Assembly: GCF_016616885.1 (NCBI RefSeq)
Contig: NZ_CP067102.1
Location: forward strand, 4,244,501-4,308,500
DNA length: 64,000 nucleotides
Source: Bradyrhizobium diazoefficiens
Lineage (GTDB): Bacteria > Pseudomonadota > Alphaproteobacteria > Rhizobiales > Xanthobacteraceae
Reading direction: 5' to 3'
Shown: positions 8,102 to 20,213 of the stretch, in pieces
How the letters are laid out: each line of letters starts with the position of its first letter
Position numbering within the stretch: the stretch's first letter is position 1
Translations under genes and position numbers: made by a program
Notes under the pieces: generated by a model
Told to the model about the DNA's origin: nothing
Seen by the model: the letters and a program-made list of their open reading frames with translations, nothing else
The model's database searches: none

Positions 8102-9310
8102 GTGTCCGTCGGAATGGCAGCCCCCCGTGCGCCCTATGCCTGCGACCCCGATCGCAGCCGTGGCCGGCTGTTTGCCGAGCCCCCGAGCCGGACCCGGAGC
8201 CCGTTCCGGCGCGATTGCGACCGCGTGATCCATTCGACCGCGTTTCGCCGCCTGAAGTACAAGACCCAGGTGTTCGTGTTCCATGAGGGCGACCATTACC
8301 GCACCCGGCTGACCCATTCGCTGGAGGTGGCGCAGATTGCCCGCGCGCTGGCGCGCCAGCTTGGGCTCGACGAGGATCTCACGGAAACCCTGGCGCTCGC
8401 CCACGACCTCGGCCATCCGCCATTCGGCCATGCCGGCGAGCGGGCGCTGGACGCCTGCCTGAAGGATTTCGGCGGCTTCGACCACAACGCCCAGGCACTC
8501 CGCGTCGTCGGCTCGCTGGAGCACCGCTATCCCGAGTTCGACGGGCTGAACCTGACCTGGGAGTCGCTCGAGGGCATCGTCAAGCACAACGGTCCGCTGA
8601 CCGATCGCAGCGGCGCGCCGGTCGGGCGCTATCGCGACCATGGCGTCCCCGTCGGCATCGCCGACTATATCAAGACCTACGATCTCGAACTCTGGAGCTT
8701 CGCCTCGCTGGAGGCCCAGGTTGCTGCGATTGCCGATGACATTGCCTACGATGCCCACGATATCGACGACGGCCTGCGCGCCGGCCTGTTCCACCTCGAT
8801 GATCTCAAGGTGATGCCGCTCACTGCGGAGATCATTGCCGAGACCTCGGCGCACTATCCCGACCTCGAAGAAGTCAGGCGCGGGGCTGAGCTCGTGCGCG
8901 AGCTGATCTCGCATCTGATCGGAGCGGTGTTTGCTGAAGCCCAGAAGAACATTGTCGGCGTCAGCCCGCAATCGGCCCAGGACGTGCGCCAGCAGAGCCG
9001 GGCGCTGATCGCTTTCCCGGCCGAGGCCGCCGAGGAGGAGGCCGCCATCAAGCGATTTCTCTATGGGCACATGTACCGCCACAAGCGGGTGATGCGGGTG
9101 ATGGCGGAGGCGGAACAGATCCTGTTCGACCTGTTCGCAAAGTACCTGACATCGCCGGCCGACCTCCCGCCGGAATGGTTGGTCGGGGCGGAGGCGGACG
9201 ATGAGGGCGACCGGGCCCGCCGGATCGGCAATTTCATTGCCGGAATGACCGACCGCTTCGCCCTGACCGAGCACCAGCGGCTCTTTGACTCGACCCCGGA
9301 TTTGCGTTAG
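8102..9310 (+). CDS. dgt: Deoxyguanosinetriphosphate triphosphohydrolase-like protein
   Basis: This HD-domain enzyme of 402 residues hydrolyses dNTPs to nucleoside and triphosphate and so controls the dNTP pool. The start region ([39 protein letters not shown], residues about 20-60, here quoted only for its R-D-R-I-H-S pattern) is typical. The metal site is seen in [17 protein letters not shown] and [17 protein letters not shown]. The length fits the short Dgt-like type 2 family. The start is GTG at 8102; an ATG four codons later is possible. argS follows after nine bases, so the two are co-transcribed. Confidence 0.92.
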   Translation: MSVGMAAPRAPYACDPDRSRGRLFAEPPSRTRSPFRRDCDRVIHSTAFRRLKYKTQVFVFHEGDHYRTRLTHSLEVAQIARALARQLGLDEDLTETLALAHDLGHPPFGHAGERALDACLKDFGGFDHNAQALRVVGSLEHRYPEFDGLNLTWESLEGIVKHNGPLTDRSGAPVGRYRDHGVPVGIADYIKTYDLELWSFASLEAQVAAIADDIAYDAHDIDDGLRAGLFHLDDLKVMPLTAEIIAETSAHYPDLEEVRRGAELVRELISHLIGAVFAEAQKNIVGVSPQSAQDVRQQSRALIAFPAEAAEEEAAIKRFLYGHMYRHKRVMRVMAEAEQILFDLFAKYLTSPADLPPEWLVGAEADDEGDRARRIGNFIAGMTDRFALTEHQRLFDSTPDLR

Positions 9311-9319
9311 GCGGCGCCC

Positions 9320-11116
9320 ATGCCCGACACATCCTCTGCACCGCATTTGTTCGCCGACGTGCTCGCACGCGTGCACGCCGCCTGCCGGGCGCTCGCAGCG
9401 GAAGCCAGCTGGCCCGAGGGCATCGATTTCTCGCGCGTGGTCGTCGAGCCGCCGCGCGATGCGACCCATGGTGACATGGCGACCAACGCCGCCATGGTGC
9501 TTGCGAAAGAGGCAAAGGCAAAGCCTCGTGACCTCGCCGAGCGGATCGCCGAGCGGCTTCGCACGGATGCGCTGATCGCCAAGGTCGACGTCGCCGGTCC
9601 CGGCTTCATCAATCTGTCGCTGAAGCCCGCCGCCTGGGCCGAGGCGCTGCGGACGGTGCTGCGCGAGGGCGCCGATTACGGCCGCGTCCGCGGCGGCTCC
9701 AAGGTCAACGTCGAATACGTCTCCGCCAATCCGACCGGGCCGATGCATGTCGGCCATTGCCGCGGCGCCGTGTTCGGTGACGCGCTGGCAAGCCTGCTTC
9801 AGTTCGGCGGCCACGACGTCACCCGCGAATATTACATCAACGATGCCGGCGCTCAGGTCGATGTGCTCGCGCGTTCCGCCTTTCTCAGGTACCGCGAGGC
9901 GCTTGGCGAGGACATCGGTGCGATCCCTGAAGGCCTCTATCCCGGCGACTACCTGAAGCCGGTGGGTGCAGCGCTGGCGAAGGAGTACGGCGACAAGCTG
10001 CTCGCGATGAGCGAGGCGCAATGGCTGCCGACGGTGCGGGCCAAGGCGATCGCGATGATGATGGACGAGATCAAGGACGATCTCGCCGCGCTCAACATCC
10101 GCCACGACGTGTTCTTCTCGGAGCGCTCGCTGATCGAGACCGGCAACAATAACAATAAGGTCGCCGAAACCATCGATTTCCTGAAGGCCAAGGGCGACAT
10201 CTATGAAGGCCGCCTGCCGCCGCCGAAGGGCGCGCCGGTCGAGGACTGGGAAGACCGCGAACAGCTGCTTTTCAAGGCGACCGCCTACGGCGACGACGTC
10301 GATCGTCCGCTGATCAAGTCGGACAATTCCTATACCTATTTCGCCTCCGACATCGCCTACCACAAGAACAAGTTCGACCGTGGTTTTGCGGAGATGATCG
10401 ATGTCTGGGGCGCAGATCATGGCGGCTACATCAAGCGCATGCAGGCGGCGGTGAAGGCGACGACCTCCGGCATGGGCGCGCTCGACGTCAAGATTGTCCA
10501 GCTCGTAAAACTGCTGCGCAATGGCGAGCCTGTGAAAATGTCCAAGCGGAGCGGGGACTTCGTCACCTTGCGTGAGGTGGTGGATGAAGTCGGCCAGGAC
10601 GCCGTCCGCTTCATGATGCTCTACCGCAAGAACGACGCGGTGCTCGACTTCGACCTCGCCAAGGTCATGGAGCAGTCGCGCGACAACCCGGTGTTCTACG
10701 TTCAATACGGCCACGCCCGCGGCCACTCGATCTTCCGCAACGCGCGGACCGAAGTGTTCCCGGAACTGCCGGGGGACTCGGGCAAGAGGATCGCCTGGCT
10801 CAGCGAGTCGGCCGTGGAACGGCTGTCCGACCCGGTGGAACTCGATCTTCTCAAGCGCCTCGCAATTTATCCGCGCATGCTGGAAGCCGCCGCCGCAGCG
10901 CACGAGCCGCACCGTATTGCCTTTTATCTCTATGACTTAGCGAGCGAATTTCACGCACTTTGGACGAAGGGGCGCGATTTGCCCTATTTACGCTTCATTA
11001 TCAATAATGATGCAGATCTAACGAAGGCGCGACTGGCCATGGTCCAGGGCGTCGTCTCTGTCCTGGCATCGGGCCTCGCCATCCTCGGCGTCCATGCTCC
11101 GGACGAGATGCGGTAG
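9320..11116 (+). CDS. argS: Arginyl-tRNA synthetase
   Basis: The 598-residue class I synthetase charges tRNA-Arg with arginine. It has the N-terminal Add-1 domain (residues 1-115), the HIGH-type motif HVGHCRGA at about 143-150, a KMSKRSG motif at 406-412 (many ArgRS enzymes lack a canonical KMSKS), and the C-terminal DALR anticodon-binding domain ([15 protein letters not shown] onward, including [10 protein letters not shown]). Length and domain order are normal. It follows dgt by nine bases and precedes the SPOR-domain gene. Confidence 0.97.
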   Translation: MPDTSSAPHLFADVLARVHAACRALAAEASWPEGIDFSRVVVEPPRDATHGDMATNAAMVLAKEAKAKPRDLAERIAERLRTDALIAKVDVAGPGFINLSLKPAAWAEALRTVLREGADYGRVRGGSKVNVEYVSANPTGPMHVGHCRGAVFGDALASLLQFGGHDVTREYYINDAGAQVDVLARSAFLRYREALGEDIGAIPEGLYPGDYLKPVGAALAKEYGDKLLAMSEAQWLPTVRAKAIAMMMDEIKDDLAALNIRHDVFFSERSLIETGNNNNKVAETIDFLKAKGDIYEGRLPPPKGAPVEDWEDREQLLFKATAYGDDVDRPLIKSDNSYTYFASDIAYHKNKFDRGFAEMIDVWGADHGGYIKRMQAAVKATTSGMGALDVKIVQLVKLLRNGEPVKMSKRSGDFVTLREVVDEVGQDAVRFMMLYRKNDAVLDFDLAKVMEQSRDNPVFYVQYGHARGHSIFRNARTEVFPELPGDSGKRIAWLSESAVERLSDPVELDLLKRLAIYPRMLEAAAAAHEPHRIAFYLYDLASEFHALWTKGRDLPYLRFIINNDADLTKARLAMVQGVVSVLASGLAILGVHAPDEMR

Positions 11117-11257
11117 TTTGGGGCGAACTACTTAAGGGGAATATTGGGGGGTACCGGCAGAAGCCGGATCGCTTAGACTTGGTTGAAAGCCTTGTGGGTC
11201 GAAAGCCGTGCCTTGGTCGAGGGGCGCGCGGCTTTCCCGAAGGGACGCATCATCACG

Positions 11258-12802
11258 ATGGCCGAACGATATCAGAACAGACCGTTTCCCTCCGATGACT
11301 ATGGTCGCGGTGGCGATCAGCATGGCAAGGCGGAGAACGATCCCTTGGCCGAGCTCGCCCGCCTGATCGGACAGACCGATCCGTTCGCAGCGCAAGGTCG
11401 TCCAGGTGCGCAGCCGGCAGCAACGCCAGCTTATCAGGACGACAGTTATTCGCAGGACGGCTATCAGCAGGATTACGCCGAGCAGGCCGCCGCGCCTCAA
11501 CCGGGTCCGCCGTCATGGATGCGGCGCGCCAACGTGCAACCGCAGCCGGCGTCCGAGCCTGACTACCCCGTCGCCGTGAATCCCGTTCATCCGCTGCATC
11601 GCTATTCAGCCCAGCCGGCTGCGCCGGAGCCTGAGTTTCAACAGCCGCAGGCCTATCAGGACCGCGCCTACCAGGATCAGACTTACCAGCATCAGGCCTA
11701 CCAGCATCCGGAGCAGGCCCAGGAGCAAGCCTACGAGGCGCCGTACGAGCAGCCCGATCCGGCGCGCTACGACGACGCGCTCTACGGGCGGCTGGAGTCG
11801 GGTGAGCAGGATTTTCAGCGAGAGCCGGCCTATCCGGACGATCCTTACGCGTTCCAGAGCGATTATCCCGAGGCCGATCTCGACGAGCCCAGGAAGTCGC
11901 GCGGCGGCATGATGACCGTCGCCGCGATCCTCGCGCTGGCCGTGGTCGGAACTGGCGCTGCCTTCGCCTACAAGACCTATATCGGATCGCCCCGCAGCGG
12001 CGAGCCGCCGATCATCAAGGCCGACAACACGCCGACCAAGATCGTGCCGGCGCCGTCGGATTCGTCGGCCAAGGTGCCCGACCGCATGGTGAGCGGTGAC
12101 GGCAGCGAGAAGATCGTGCCGCGCGAGGAAGCGCCCGTCGACGTCAACGCCAAGGCGGCTGGTCCGCGCGTGGTGTTTCCGCCGCTGAACCCAAATGCGA
12201 ATCCGCCGCCGGTTGCGAGCGTGTCGCCGTCCGCCATTCCGCCGTCGAATGCCGGTCCGACCCCGAGCAACGGGACGATGCCGAACGCCGCGCCGCGCTC
12301 GATCAAGACCGTGGCTGTCAAGGGCGACCAGACCGACAGCGCCGTGCCACAGGCCGCCGCACAGTCAGCGGCCAAGCCGGCCGCGCCGCCGAAGCCGGTC
12401 GCCGCACCGGCTCCGCCGCGTACGCCGCCGACCTCGGCCAATGCCAGCGCCAACCAGCCGCTCTCGCTGGCGCCGCAAGCCGAACCGCCGCAGCGTATGG
12501 CCGCGAACAATCCGACCCAAATTGCACCCGCGCCCAGTGGCGGTGGCGGCTTCGTCGTGCAGGTTTCCTCGCAGCAGAGCGAGGATAGTGCCGCCGCGTC
12601 CTACCGGGTGCTGCAGAGCAAATATGGCAGCGTCCTCGGCGGCCGCTCGCCGGTTATCAAGCGCGTCGATCTGACCGATAAGGGCAAAGGTATCGTCTAC
12701 CGCGCCTTCGCCGGACCGTATGGCTCGGCGGACGAGGCGGTGCAGGCCTGCAACAATCTGAAGTCGGCTGGCCTGCCGTCCTGCTTCGTCCAGAGGAATT
12801 AG
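11258..12802 (+). CDS. SPOR-domain inner membrane protein
   Basis: The ATG at 11258 (MAERYQNRPF) gives 514 residues; an upstream extension to 11183 has no ribosome binding site. The cytoplasmic part (1-215) is rich in Gln, Tyr and Pro and includes a run of YQ-repeats (AYQDRAYQDQTYQHQAYQH). One transmembrane helix (MMTVAAILALAVVGTGAAF) follows at about 220. The periplasmic linker is Pro/Ala-rich, and the C-terminal 75 residues (GGGFVVQVSSQQSEDSAAAS, ending in AGLPSCFVQRN) form a SPOR domain, which binds septal peptidoglycan lacking stem peptides. Such proteins mark the division site. It precedes the nagZ remnant and scpAB, a conserved order in rhizobia. Confidence 0.88.
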   Translation: MAERYQNRPFPSDDYGRGGDQHGKAENDPLAELARLIGQTDPFAAQGRPGAQPAATPAYQDDSYSQDGYQQDYAEQAAAPQPGPPSWMRRANVQPQPASEPDYPVAVNPVHPLHRYSAQPAAPEPEFQQPQAYQDRAYQDQTYQHQAYQHPEQAQEQAYEAPYEQPDPARYDDALYGRLESGEQDFQREPAYPDDPYAFQSDYPEADLDEPRKSRGGMMTVAAILALAVVGTGAAFAYKTYIGSPRSGEPPIIKADNTPTKIVPAPSDSSAKVPDRMVSGDGSEKIVPREEAPVDVNAKAAGPRVVFPPLNPNANPPPVASVSPSAIPPSNAGPTPSNGTMPNAAPRSIKTVAVKGDQTDSAVPQAAAQSAAKPAAPPKPVAAPAPPRTPPTSANASANQPLSLAPQAEPPQRMAANNPTQIAPAPSGGGGFVVQVSSQQSEDSAAASYRVLQSKYGSVLGGRSPVIKRVDLTDKGKGIVYRAFAGPYGSADEAVQACNNLKSAGLPSCFVQRN

Positions 12803-12847
12803 CGGCCGTTTCCTTGACCCTCTCCCGGGGCGGGGTTAATCGGCCCT

Positions 12848-13291
12848 ATGAGCACGCGGGCCTTCGATACCGGCGTATCCGGAACGGAACTGACCGCCGC
12901 CGAGCGGACGTTTGGCCGCGCCCAATGCCCATGGGACTTCAATCCCTTCAGGCGTAGCATCGAAGTTTCCACGCAAGTCACGGTGCTGCTTAGGGAATTG
13001 ACGGTCACGAGGGTCGCCGCGGCCAATCTCGGCGGTCTCAGCATTCCCGTGGATGGCGCTGCCGATCCCGCCCATCCGGTGACGACTTCTGCGACAATGA
13101 TTGCTCGGGTGATTCGCCGCGCAATCGGGTTCCAGGGTTTGTTAATGAGTGATGACGTGTCGATGAACGCGCTGGCGGGAGGCATCGCCGAGCGAATTCG
13201 CGCCATGTTCGCGGCCGGCTGCGACACGACGCGCCACAGCAATGACAATGCGGAACTGGACGCATTGACCGCAACCACGGCATCCGCATGA
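12848..13291 (+). pseudogene. nagZ: Internally deleted nagZ (beta-N-acetylhexosaminidase) remnant
   Basis: The 147-codon frame keeps recognisable ends of NagZ, a cytoplasmic glycosidase of about 340 residues that recycles peptidoglycan. The start (MSTRAFDTGVSGTELTAAER, then F-G-R and P-W-D-F-N-P-F) matches the usual MSxxAFIxGxxGxxLTxxE opening, and the C-terminal half (IGFQGLLMSDDVSMNALAGG, then AAGCDT) matches the GVIFSDDLSM end. The middle third or more is gone, including the KHFPGHG catalytic loop and the DQEGGRVxR substrate region. It stays in frame and its stop overlaps the scpA start (ATGA), so it may still serve translational coupling. Catalysis is very unlikely. Confidence 0.8.
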
Positions 13292-14127
13292 CCGCAGAAA
13301 TCCTATCGTTTGAAACCGGGCGGCCCGCAGAGCTGGCCGAGGGCGAGCCGGCGTTGGTGGTTGACGTCGAGGGCTATGAAGGCCCGCTCGACCTTCTGCT
13401 CGCGCTGGCGCGGCAGCAGAAGGTCGATCTTGCCAAGATCTCGATCCTGGCGCTGGCGGACCAGTACCTTCACTTCATCGAAGCTGCGCGAAAGATCCGG
13501 CTTGAGCTTGCCGCGGACTATCTCGTCATGGCGGCCTGGCTGGCCTTCCTGAAGTCGCGCCTGCTGCTGCCGGAGCCGCCGAGTGCGGAGGGTCCGAGCG
13601 CCGAGGAAATGGCAACTGCGCTCGCCAACCGGCTGCGCCGCCTGGAAGCCATTCGCGAAGCCGCCAACCGGCTGATGAACAGGCCGCAGCTACAGCGGGA
13701 CATCTTCCCGCGCGGCGAGCCGGAGCAGATCGCCGAGATCCGGCATCCGAAATATACCGCGACGCTGTACGACCTGCTCACGGCCTATGCCTCGCAGCGC
13801 CAGTCGCGCGTGCTGGCGAGCGTGCATCTGGCCAAGCGCACGGTGTGGTCGCTGGCCGAGGCGCGCGCCACGCTGGAGCGGCTGGTCGGGAGCATCACCG
13901 AGCAGGACGATTGGGGCGTGCTCGACGATTTCCTGATCCGTCACGTCGCCGACCCGACGCAGCGCGCGACGGTGTTCGCCTCGAGCTTCGCCGCCGCGCT
14001 CGAGCTGGTGCGTGAAGGTCAGCTCGAGCTGAACCAGAAACAGGCGTTTGCGCCCATCTATTTCCGGAAAGGGCGCCCGAAACCGGTCGTGGACGCAGCT
14101 CCTGCGCCCGATGCGCCGGTCGGTTAA
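13288..14127 (+). CDS. scpA: Segregation and condensation protein A
   Basis: ScpA is the kleisin of the bacterial SMC complex; it bridges the two SMC heads and recruits ScpB for chromosome compaction. The 279-residue protein has the N-terminal SMC-binding helices (YEGPLDLLLALARQQKVDLA, SILALADQYLHFIE), the middle region with RLRRLEAIREAANRLMNRPQ, and the C-terminal winged helix (LIRHVADPTQRATVFASSFA, LELVREGQLELNQ). The start overlaps the nagZ-remnant stop by four bases. scpB follows at once, as usual. Confidence 0.95.
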   Translation: MTAEILSFETGRPAELAEGEPALVVDVEGYEGPLDLLLALARQQKVDLAKISILALADQYLHFIEAARKIRLELAADYLVMAAWLAFLKSRLLLPEPPSAEGPSAEEMATALANRLRRLEAIREAANRLMNRPQLQRDIFPRGEPEQIAEIRHPKYTATLYDLLTAYASQRQSRVLASVHLAKRTVWSLAEARATLERLVGSITEQDDWGVLDDFLIRHVADPTQRATVFASSFAAALELVREGQLELNQKQAFAPIYFRKGRPKPVVDAAPAPDAPVG

Positions 14128-14148
14128 GTGCAAGAAGGAGAAGCTGCC

Positions 14149-14901
14149 ATGGCAAGCCTGGCTGAAGTGCGGGTAGAAGAGGCCGAGCCGATGGAGAACG
14201 AATCCCAGGCACGTCCCGAAGAATTGCGGCTGCTGGAAGCGCTGCTGTTTGCTTCGAATGAACCACTGGACACGGCGACGCTCGCCAAGCGCATGCCCGA
14301 GGGCGTCGACGTCAAGGCTGCGCTCGAGCAACTCCAGGCCGACTACGCCTTGCGCGGCGTGAACCTGGTGCGGGTCGCCAACAAATGGACGTTCCGCACG
14401 GCCGGCGATCTCGCCTGGCTGATGACGCGCGAGAGCACCGAGACCCGCCGCTTGTCGCGTGCGGCGATCGAGGTGCTGGCGATCATCGCCTACCACCAGC
14501 CGGTAACACGGGCCGAGATCGAAGAGATCCGCGGCGTGGTGACCTCCAAGGGCACGCTCGACGTGCTGCTGGAGACCGGCTGGATCAAGCCGCGCGGCCG
14601 TCGCAAGACGCCCGGCCGCCCGCTGACCTTCGGAACCACCGAGGACTTCCTGTCGCAGTTCACCCTGGAACAGCTTGGCGATCTGCCGGGCCTGGAAGAG
14701 CTGAAGGGCACAGGTCTGCTGGATTCGCGCCTGCCGACCGGCTTCAGCGTGCCGACGCCGTCGGATGACCCGCAGCTGCGCGAGGACGAGGATCCGCTGG
14801 AACCGGGCGAGGACCTCGATCTGACACTGGCGCCGGCGGTCGAGCCCGAAACACCGCCGGAAGGCGGCAATGAGGGCGGCGAGGGCAGAAGCGAGGAGTG
14901 A
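14149..14901 (+). CDS. scpB: Segregation and condensation protein B
   Basis: ScpB dimers bind ScpA in the SMC-ScpAB condensin. From the ATG at 14149 (AAGGAG is 9 bases upstream) the protein has 250 residues with two winged helices: LRLLEALLFASNEPLDTATL and RLSRAAIEVLAIIAYHQPVT followed by RAEIEEIRGV and WIKPRGRRKTPGRPLTFGTT. The C-terminal tail after about residue 195 is acidic and low complexity, as in other rhizobia. A start at 14128, directly after scpA, is possible but lacks a ribosome binding site. It is the last gene of the scpAB operon before tatA. Confidence 0.95.
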   Translation: MASLAEVRVEEAEPMENESQARPEELRLLEALLFASNEPLDTATLAKRMPEGVDVKAALEQLQADYALRGVNLVRVANKWTFRTAGDLAWLMTRESTETRRLSRAAIEVLAIIAYHQPVTRAEIEEIRGVVTSKGTLDVLLETGWIKPRGRRKTPGRPLTFGTTEDFLSQFTLEQLGDLPGLEELKGTGLLDSRLPTGFSVPTPSDDPQLREDEDPLEPGEDLDLTLAPAVEPETPPEGGNEGGEGRSEE

Positions 14902-15069
14902 TCCTGCGGCCCTTTGGCGGATCCCCTGCGACCAGTTAACACTAGGCAAGATTACGTAGCGCCAACAGCGAATTGGCGCTGCCTTGGTCCTTGTTTTTGA
15001 GGCCTGCGAAGCCTACGTTTCGGTCAAGATCGGCCGGGTCCCGGCCATGCGCGTTTGGAGGGTTGCAGG

Positions 15070-15303
15070 ATGGGTTCGCTTAGCATTTGGCACTGGATCT
15101 TGGTGATCGCAGTGGTCCTGCTGCTGTTCGGCCGCGGCAAGATTTCGGATCTGATGGGCGACGTGGCGCAGGGCATCAAGGCCTTCAAGAAGGGCATGCA
15201 GGACGACGACAAGCCCGCCGAGAAGCAGGAGCCCTCGAAGTCCATCGAGCACAATGCCGCGCCGACCGCGGCGCGATCCGACGTCGGCAGCAAGGCCGTC
15301 TGA
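15070..15303 (+). CDS. tatA: Sec-independent translocase subunit TatA
   Basis: This 77-residue protein is TatA: one N-terminal membrane helix ([16 protein letters not shown]) joined by the conserved [12 protein letters not shown] hinge to an amphipathic helix ([16 protein letters not shown]) and a short charged tail. TatA oligomers form the passage for folded proteins with twin-arginine signals across the inner membrane. The ATG at 15070 follows AGGGTTGCAGG. tatB and tatC follow in the same direction. Confidence 0.96.
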   Translation: MGSLSIWHWILVIAVVLLLFGRGKISDLMGDVAQGIKAFKKGMQDDDKPAEKQEPSKSIEHNAAPTAARSDVGSKAV

Positions 15304-15391
15304 GCCAGGAGCACGCGAGACGCGGGAAACGGACCCGATCCTGCGCGTGAGGGATTGGGCCGGTCGTGGCTTCGCGTGAACGGAAGACGTC

Positions 15392-15906
15392 ATGTTCGAC
15401 ATCGGGTGGAGTGAGCTGGTTTTGATCGGGGTCGTGGCCCTGGTCGCCATTGGCCCGAAAGAGCTGCCGGGCGTGCTGCGCATGGTCGGCCACTGGATGG
15501 GCAAGGCCCGCAAGATGGCCGCCGAATTCCAGGGGCAGTTCCAGGAAGCCATGCGCGAGGCCGAGATGGCCGACCTCAAGAAGAGCTTTGACGAGGTCAA
15601 GGAAGCTGCTTCCGGCTTGACCGGCGGCGGTCTGATGACCTCGCTGCAGAAGGACGTCAGCGACGCACTACGCGTCGATGCGCTCGACAAGCCGGCCGAG
15701 GCGTCGACCGCGATGACTGTTGTCGAGCCACCGGCAAGTCCGACCACGCCTGAAGCGCCGACTCCGGAAACGTTCGTGGAAGCCGAGGCGCATGCGGCCG
15801 TGAACGAGCCGCTCGCCATCACCCGTGAGGTCGAGCAGATACCGGTTGCGCAGGACACTGTTACACAGGACACCGCGCCCGAAGCGATCAAGGACGCCAA
15901 AGCGTC

Positions 15907-15910
<4 letters not shown>
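15392..15910 (+). CDS. tatB: Sec-independent translocase subunit TatB
   Basis: TatB forms the receptor complex with TatC for twin-arginine signal peptides. The 172-residue protein opens with [20 protein letters not shown], then [11 protein letters not shown], the TatB-type hinge (G-P-K/E-L-P), and a long amphipathic helix ([20 protein letters not shown]). The C-terminal 80 residues are an acidic, Pro/Thr-rich tail of variable length in the family. The stop overlaps the tatC start (ATGA), which implies coupled translation. Confidence 0.96.
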
Positions 15911-18248
<2,338 letters not shown>

Positions 18249-18343
18249 AGCGTGATTATACGATGTTGCGGCAGAACGTTTGGTTGCGAAGATCGGGCGG
18301 CCCGCTATCTTGATGGTGACCAGCGAACGCGAAATCACCGTCC

Positions 18344-18748
18344 ATGGCCTTGCACCGCGACGTCTTCTGGGTCGGCCGACAATGGGCTGTGACCGGTACC
18401 GGCATCCAGGCCGTCGACCAGCGCTTGCGTGGCGTGCTGGACATCGACATCGCGCGGCTCTGGGACGACACGTATGTGCAAAGCCGGCGCGCCAAGCCGG
18501 GCGTCAATGTCGAGGATTTTGACAAAGCGGTGACGATCGCACGTGAGCGCTTTCCGGAGACACCCGTGTCGGCCCCGTTCATTGCGCAGCTGAAGGCGCT
18601 CGGTGCGATCGAGACACCCGTCATCAGCCCCAGTAGTACCGGCGATGCATCTGCGCGCGGAGGGCAAGCTCGCGCGCTTCCTGCCGCAATGGCGCGTCCG
18701 CGTGGGATCAATTGCTGCGCTGCGGCGATGAGCAGGGATTACGGGTGA
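18344..18748 (+). CDS. Conserved hypothetical protein (rhizobial)
   Basis: The 134-residue product starts MALHRDVFWVGRQWAVTGTG and contains IQAVDQRLRGVLDIDIARLW and VNVEDFDKAVTIARERFPET, a pattern I recall from small hypothetical proteins of Bradyrhizobium near surE. The last 40 residues (GGQARALPAAMARPRGINCC) look low complexity, so the end may be frame-drifted relative to relatives. No domain with known function is visible. It lies between serS and surE in the same direction. Confidence 0.55.
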   Translation: MALHRDVFWVGRQWAVTGTGIQAVDQRLRGVLDIDIARLWDDTYVQSRRAKPGVNVEDFDKAVTIARERFPETPVSAPFIAQLKALGAIETPVISPSSTGDASARGGQARALPAAMARPRGINCCAAAMSRDYG

Positions 18749-18829
18749 GATCTGCGCCGAAGCCGGTTTGCCTGATCCGCCATAGCCGGATAAGACGGCC
18801 TGACCCCAGCTCAGGAATCGACCACCGGC

Positions 18830-19597
18830 ATGCGCATTCTCTGTACCAATGACGACGGCATCCACGCTCCCGGCCTCAAGGTCGTGGAGGAGATCGCACG
18901 CGCGCTGTCCGACGATGTCTGGGTGGTGGCGCCTGAGCTCGATCAGTCCGGCGTGTCGCATTCGCTGTCGCTGAACGATCCCCTGCGCCTGCGCGACGTC
19001 GGGCCTCGGCACTTCGCGGTGCGCGGCACGCCGACCGACTGCGTCATCATGGGCGCGCGCCATATCCTCGGCGCCAAGCTGCCCGATGTCGTGCTCTCCG
19101 GCGTCAACAAGGGCCGCAACGTTGCAGAGGACGTGGTCTACTCCGGTACCATCGCCGGCGCGCTCGAAGGCACCATTCTGGGCATCCCGTCGTTCGCGCT
19201 GTCGCAGGAATTCAGCGTCGAGACGCGCGAGCGGCCGCCGTGGGACACCGCGCGCAAATTCGGTCCCGACATCCTGCGCAAGGTGATCAAGGCCGGCATC
19301 CCGAAGGACACCGTCATCAACGTCAACTTCCCGTCTTGCGCGCCGGAGGACGTGCTAGGCATTCGCGTCACGCGGCAGGGCAAGCGCAATCTCGGCTTCC
19401 TCAGGATCGACGAGCGCAGGGACGGCCGCAACAATCCCTATTTCTGGATCGGCTTCGAACGCGCAGCAATGATGGACACGCCGGCCGACGGCACCGATCT
19501 CGCGGCGCTGCGCGAGCGCTACGTCTCGGTCACGCCACTTCGGCTCGACCGCACCAATGAAGCGTTTTCCGAAGAGCTCAGCGCGACGCTCAAGTAG
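18830..19597 (+). CDS. surE: 5'/3'-nucleotidase SurE
   Basis: SurE dephosphorylates nucleoside 5'- and 3'-monophosphates and helps survival in stationary phase. The 255-residue protein has the metal-binding start MRILCTNDDGIHAPGLKVVE (Asp8, Asp9), the SGVSHSLS loop with the conserved Ser, TPTDCVIMG, and LSGVNKGRNVAEDVVYSGTI followed by AGALEG. Length is normal. pcm and an nlpD-like gene follow, the same order as surE-pcm-nlpD in enterobacteria, but here a response regulator on the opposite strand lies in between. Confidence 0.96.
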   Translation: MRILCTNDDGIHAPGLKVVEEIARALSDDVWVVAPELDQSGVSHSLSLNDPLRLRDVGPRHFAVRGTPTDCVIMGARHILGAKLPDVVLSGVNKGRNVAEDVVYSGTIAGALEGTILGIPSFALSQEFSVETRERPPWDTARKFGPDILRKVIKAGIPKDTVINVNFPSCAPEDVLGIRVTRQGKRNLGFLRIDERRDGRNNPYFWIGFERAAMMDTPADGTDLAALRERYVSVTPLRLDRTNEAFSEELSATLK

Positions 19598-19600
19598 CGG

Positions 19601-19972
19601 CTAGCCGGCGCGAAGCGCGGCTTCGATGGTCTTGCCGAGTGCGTCGAGCTGAAACGGCTTCTGCAGCGCCGGCCGGTCGCGATATTGCTCGGGCAGGCCC
19701 GACGAGCCGTAGCCCGTGGCAAAGATGAAGGGGCAGCCCTTGTCCCTGATGAGATCGGCAACCGGCGAGATGACCTTGCCGTTGACGTTGACGTCGAGGA
19801 TGGCGATATCGAACTCGGTGTCCTGGGCCAGCCGCAGGGCCTCGTTGATCTCGCCCGCTTCAGCCGCGACCTTGTAACCGAGCTCCTCCAGCATATCCGC
19901 GACCATCATTCTGATCATGACCTCGTCCTCGACGAGGAATACAGAGCGGCCCGAAAGCCCGGTCGCGGTCAT
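19601..19972 (-). CDS. Stand-alone response regulator (receiver domain only)
   Basis: The 123-residue protein is a single receiver domain: RSVFLVEDEVMIRMMVADML supplies the acidic pocket, AILDVNVNGK the phospho-acceptor Asp, FATGYGSSG the Thr switch, and QKPFQLDALGKTIEAAL the conserved Lys. No output domain exists, so it acts by protein contact or as a phosphate sink. I use the ATG at 19972 (MTATGLSGRS; AAGGA 10 bases upstream); the ATG at 19993 has a GGAG only two bases away. The gene is tail-to-tail with surE, three bases apart, and points away from pcm. Confidence 0.85.
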   Translation of the reverse strand: MTATGLSGRSVFLVEDEVMIRMMVADMLEELGYKVAAEAGEINEALRLAQDTEFDIAILDVNVNGKVISPVADLIRDKGCPFIFATGYGSSGLPEQYRDRPALQKPFQLDALGKTIEAALRAG

Positions 19973-20213
19973 TGTCGTTGAGTCCTTGCCCATCTCCGGA
20001 AAACGTTCGCAGATAACACGAATCGACGCAATGCGCGTTTCGGCCAGCGGGCGCCCGAAAATGGCGTTTGCGGCCGGCCCGCTGCAAGCCAATTTGTGGT
20101 CAAATACCGCAGCAAAAGGCTATCATAGGTTCCTGAGCAGGAACAGGATTCTTGCCCGGGCCTGAGCGACGCGTGCACCGATCCGGCCCTCTGACGAGAC
20201 GATATAAGCAGCG

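Noticed and set aside
8054..10912. Open frame of 952 codons antisense to dgt and argS
   Set aside because: It lies opposite two clear genes and reads as His/Arg/Val-rich low-complexity protein, the usual shadow in GC-rich DNA.
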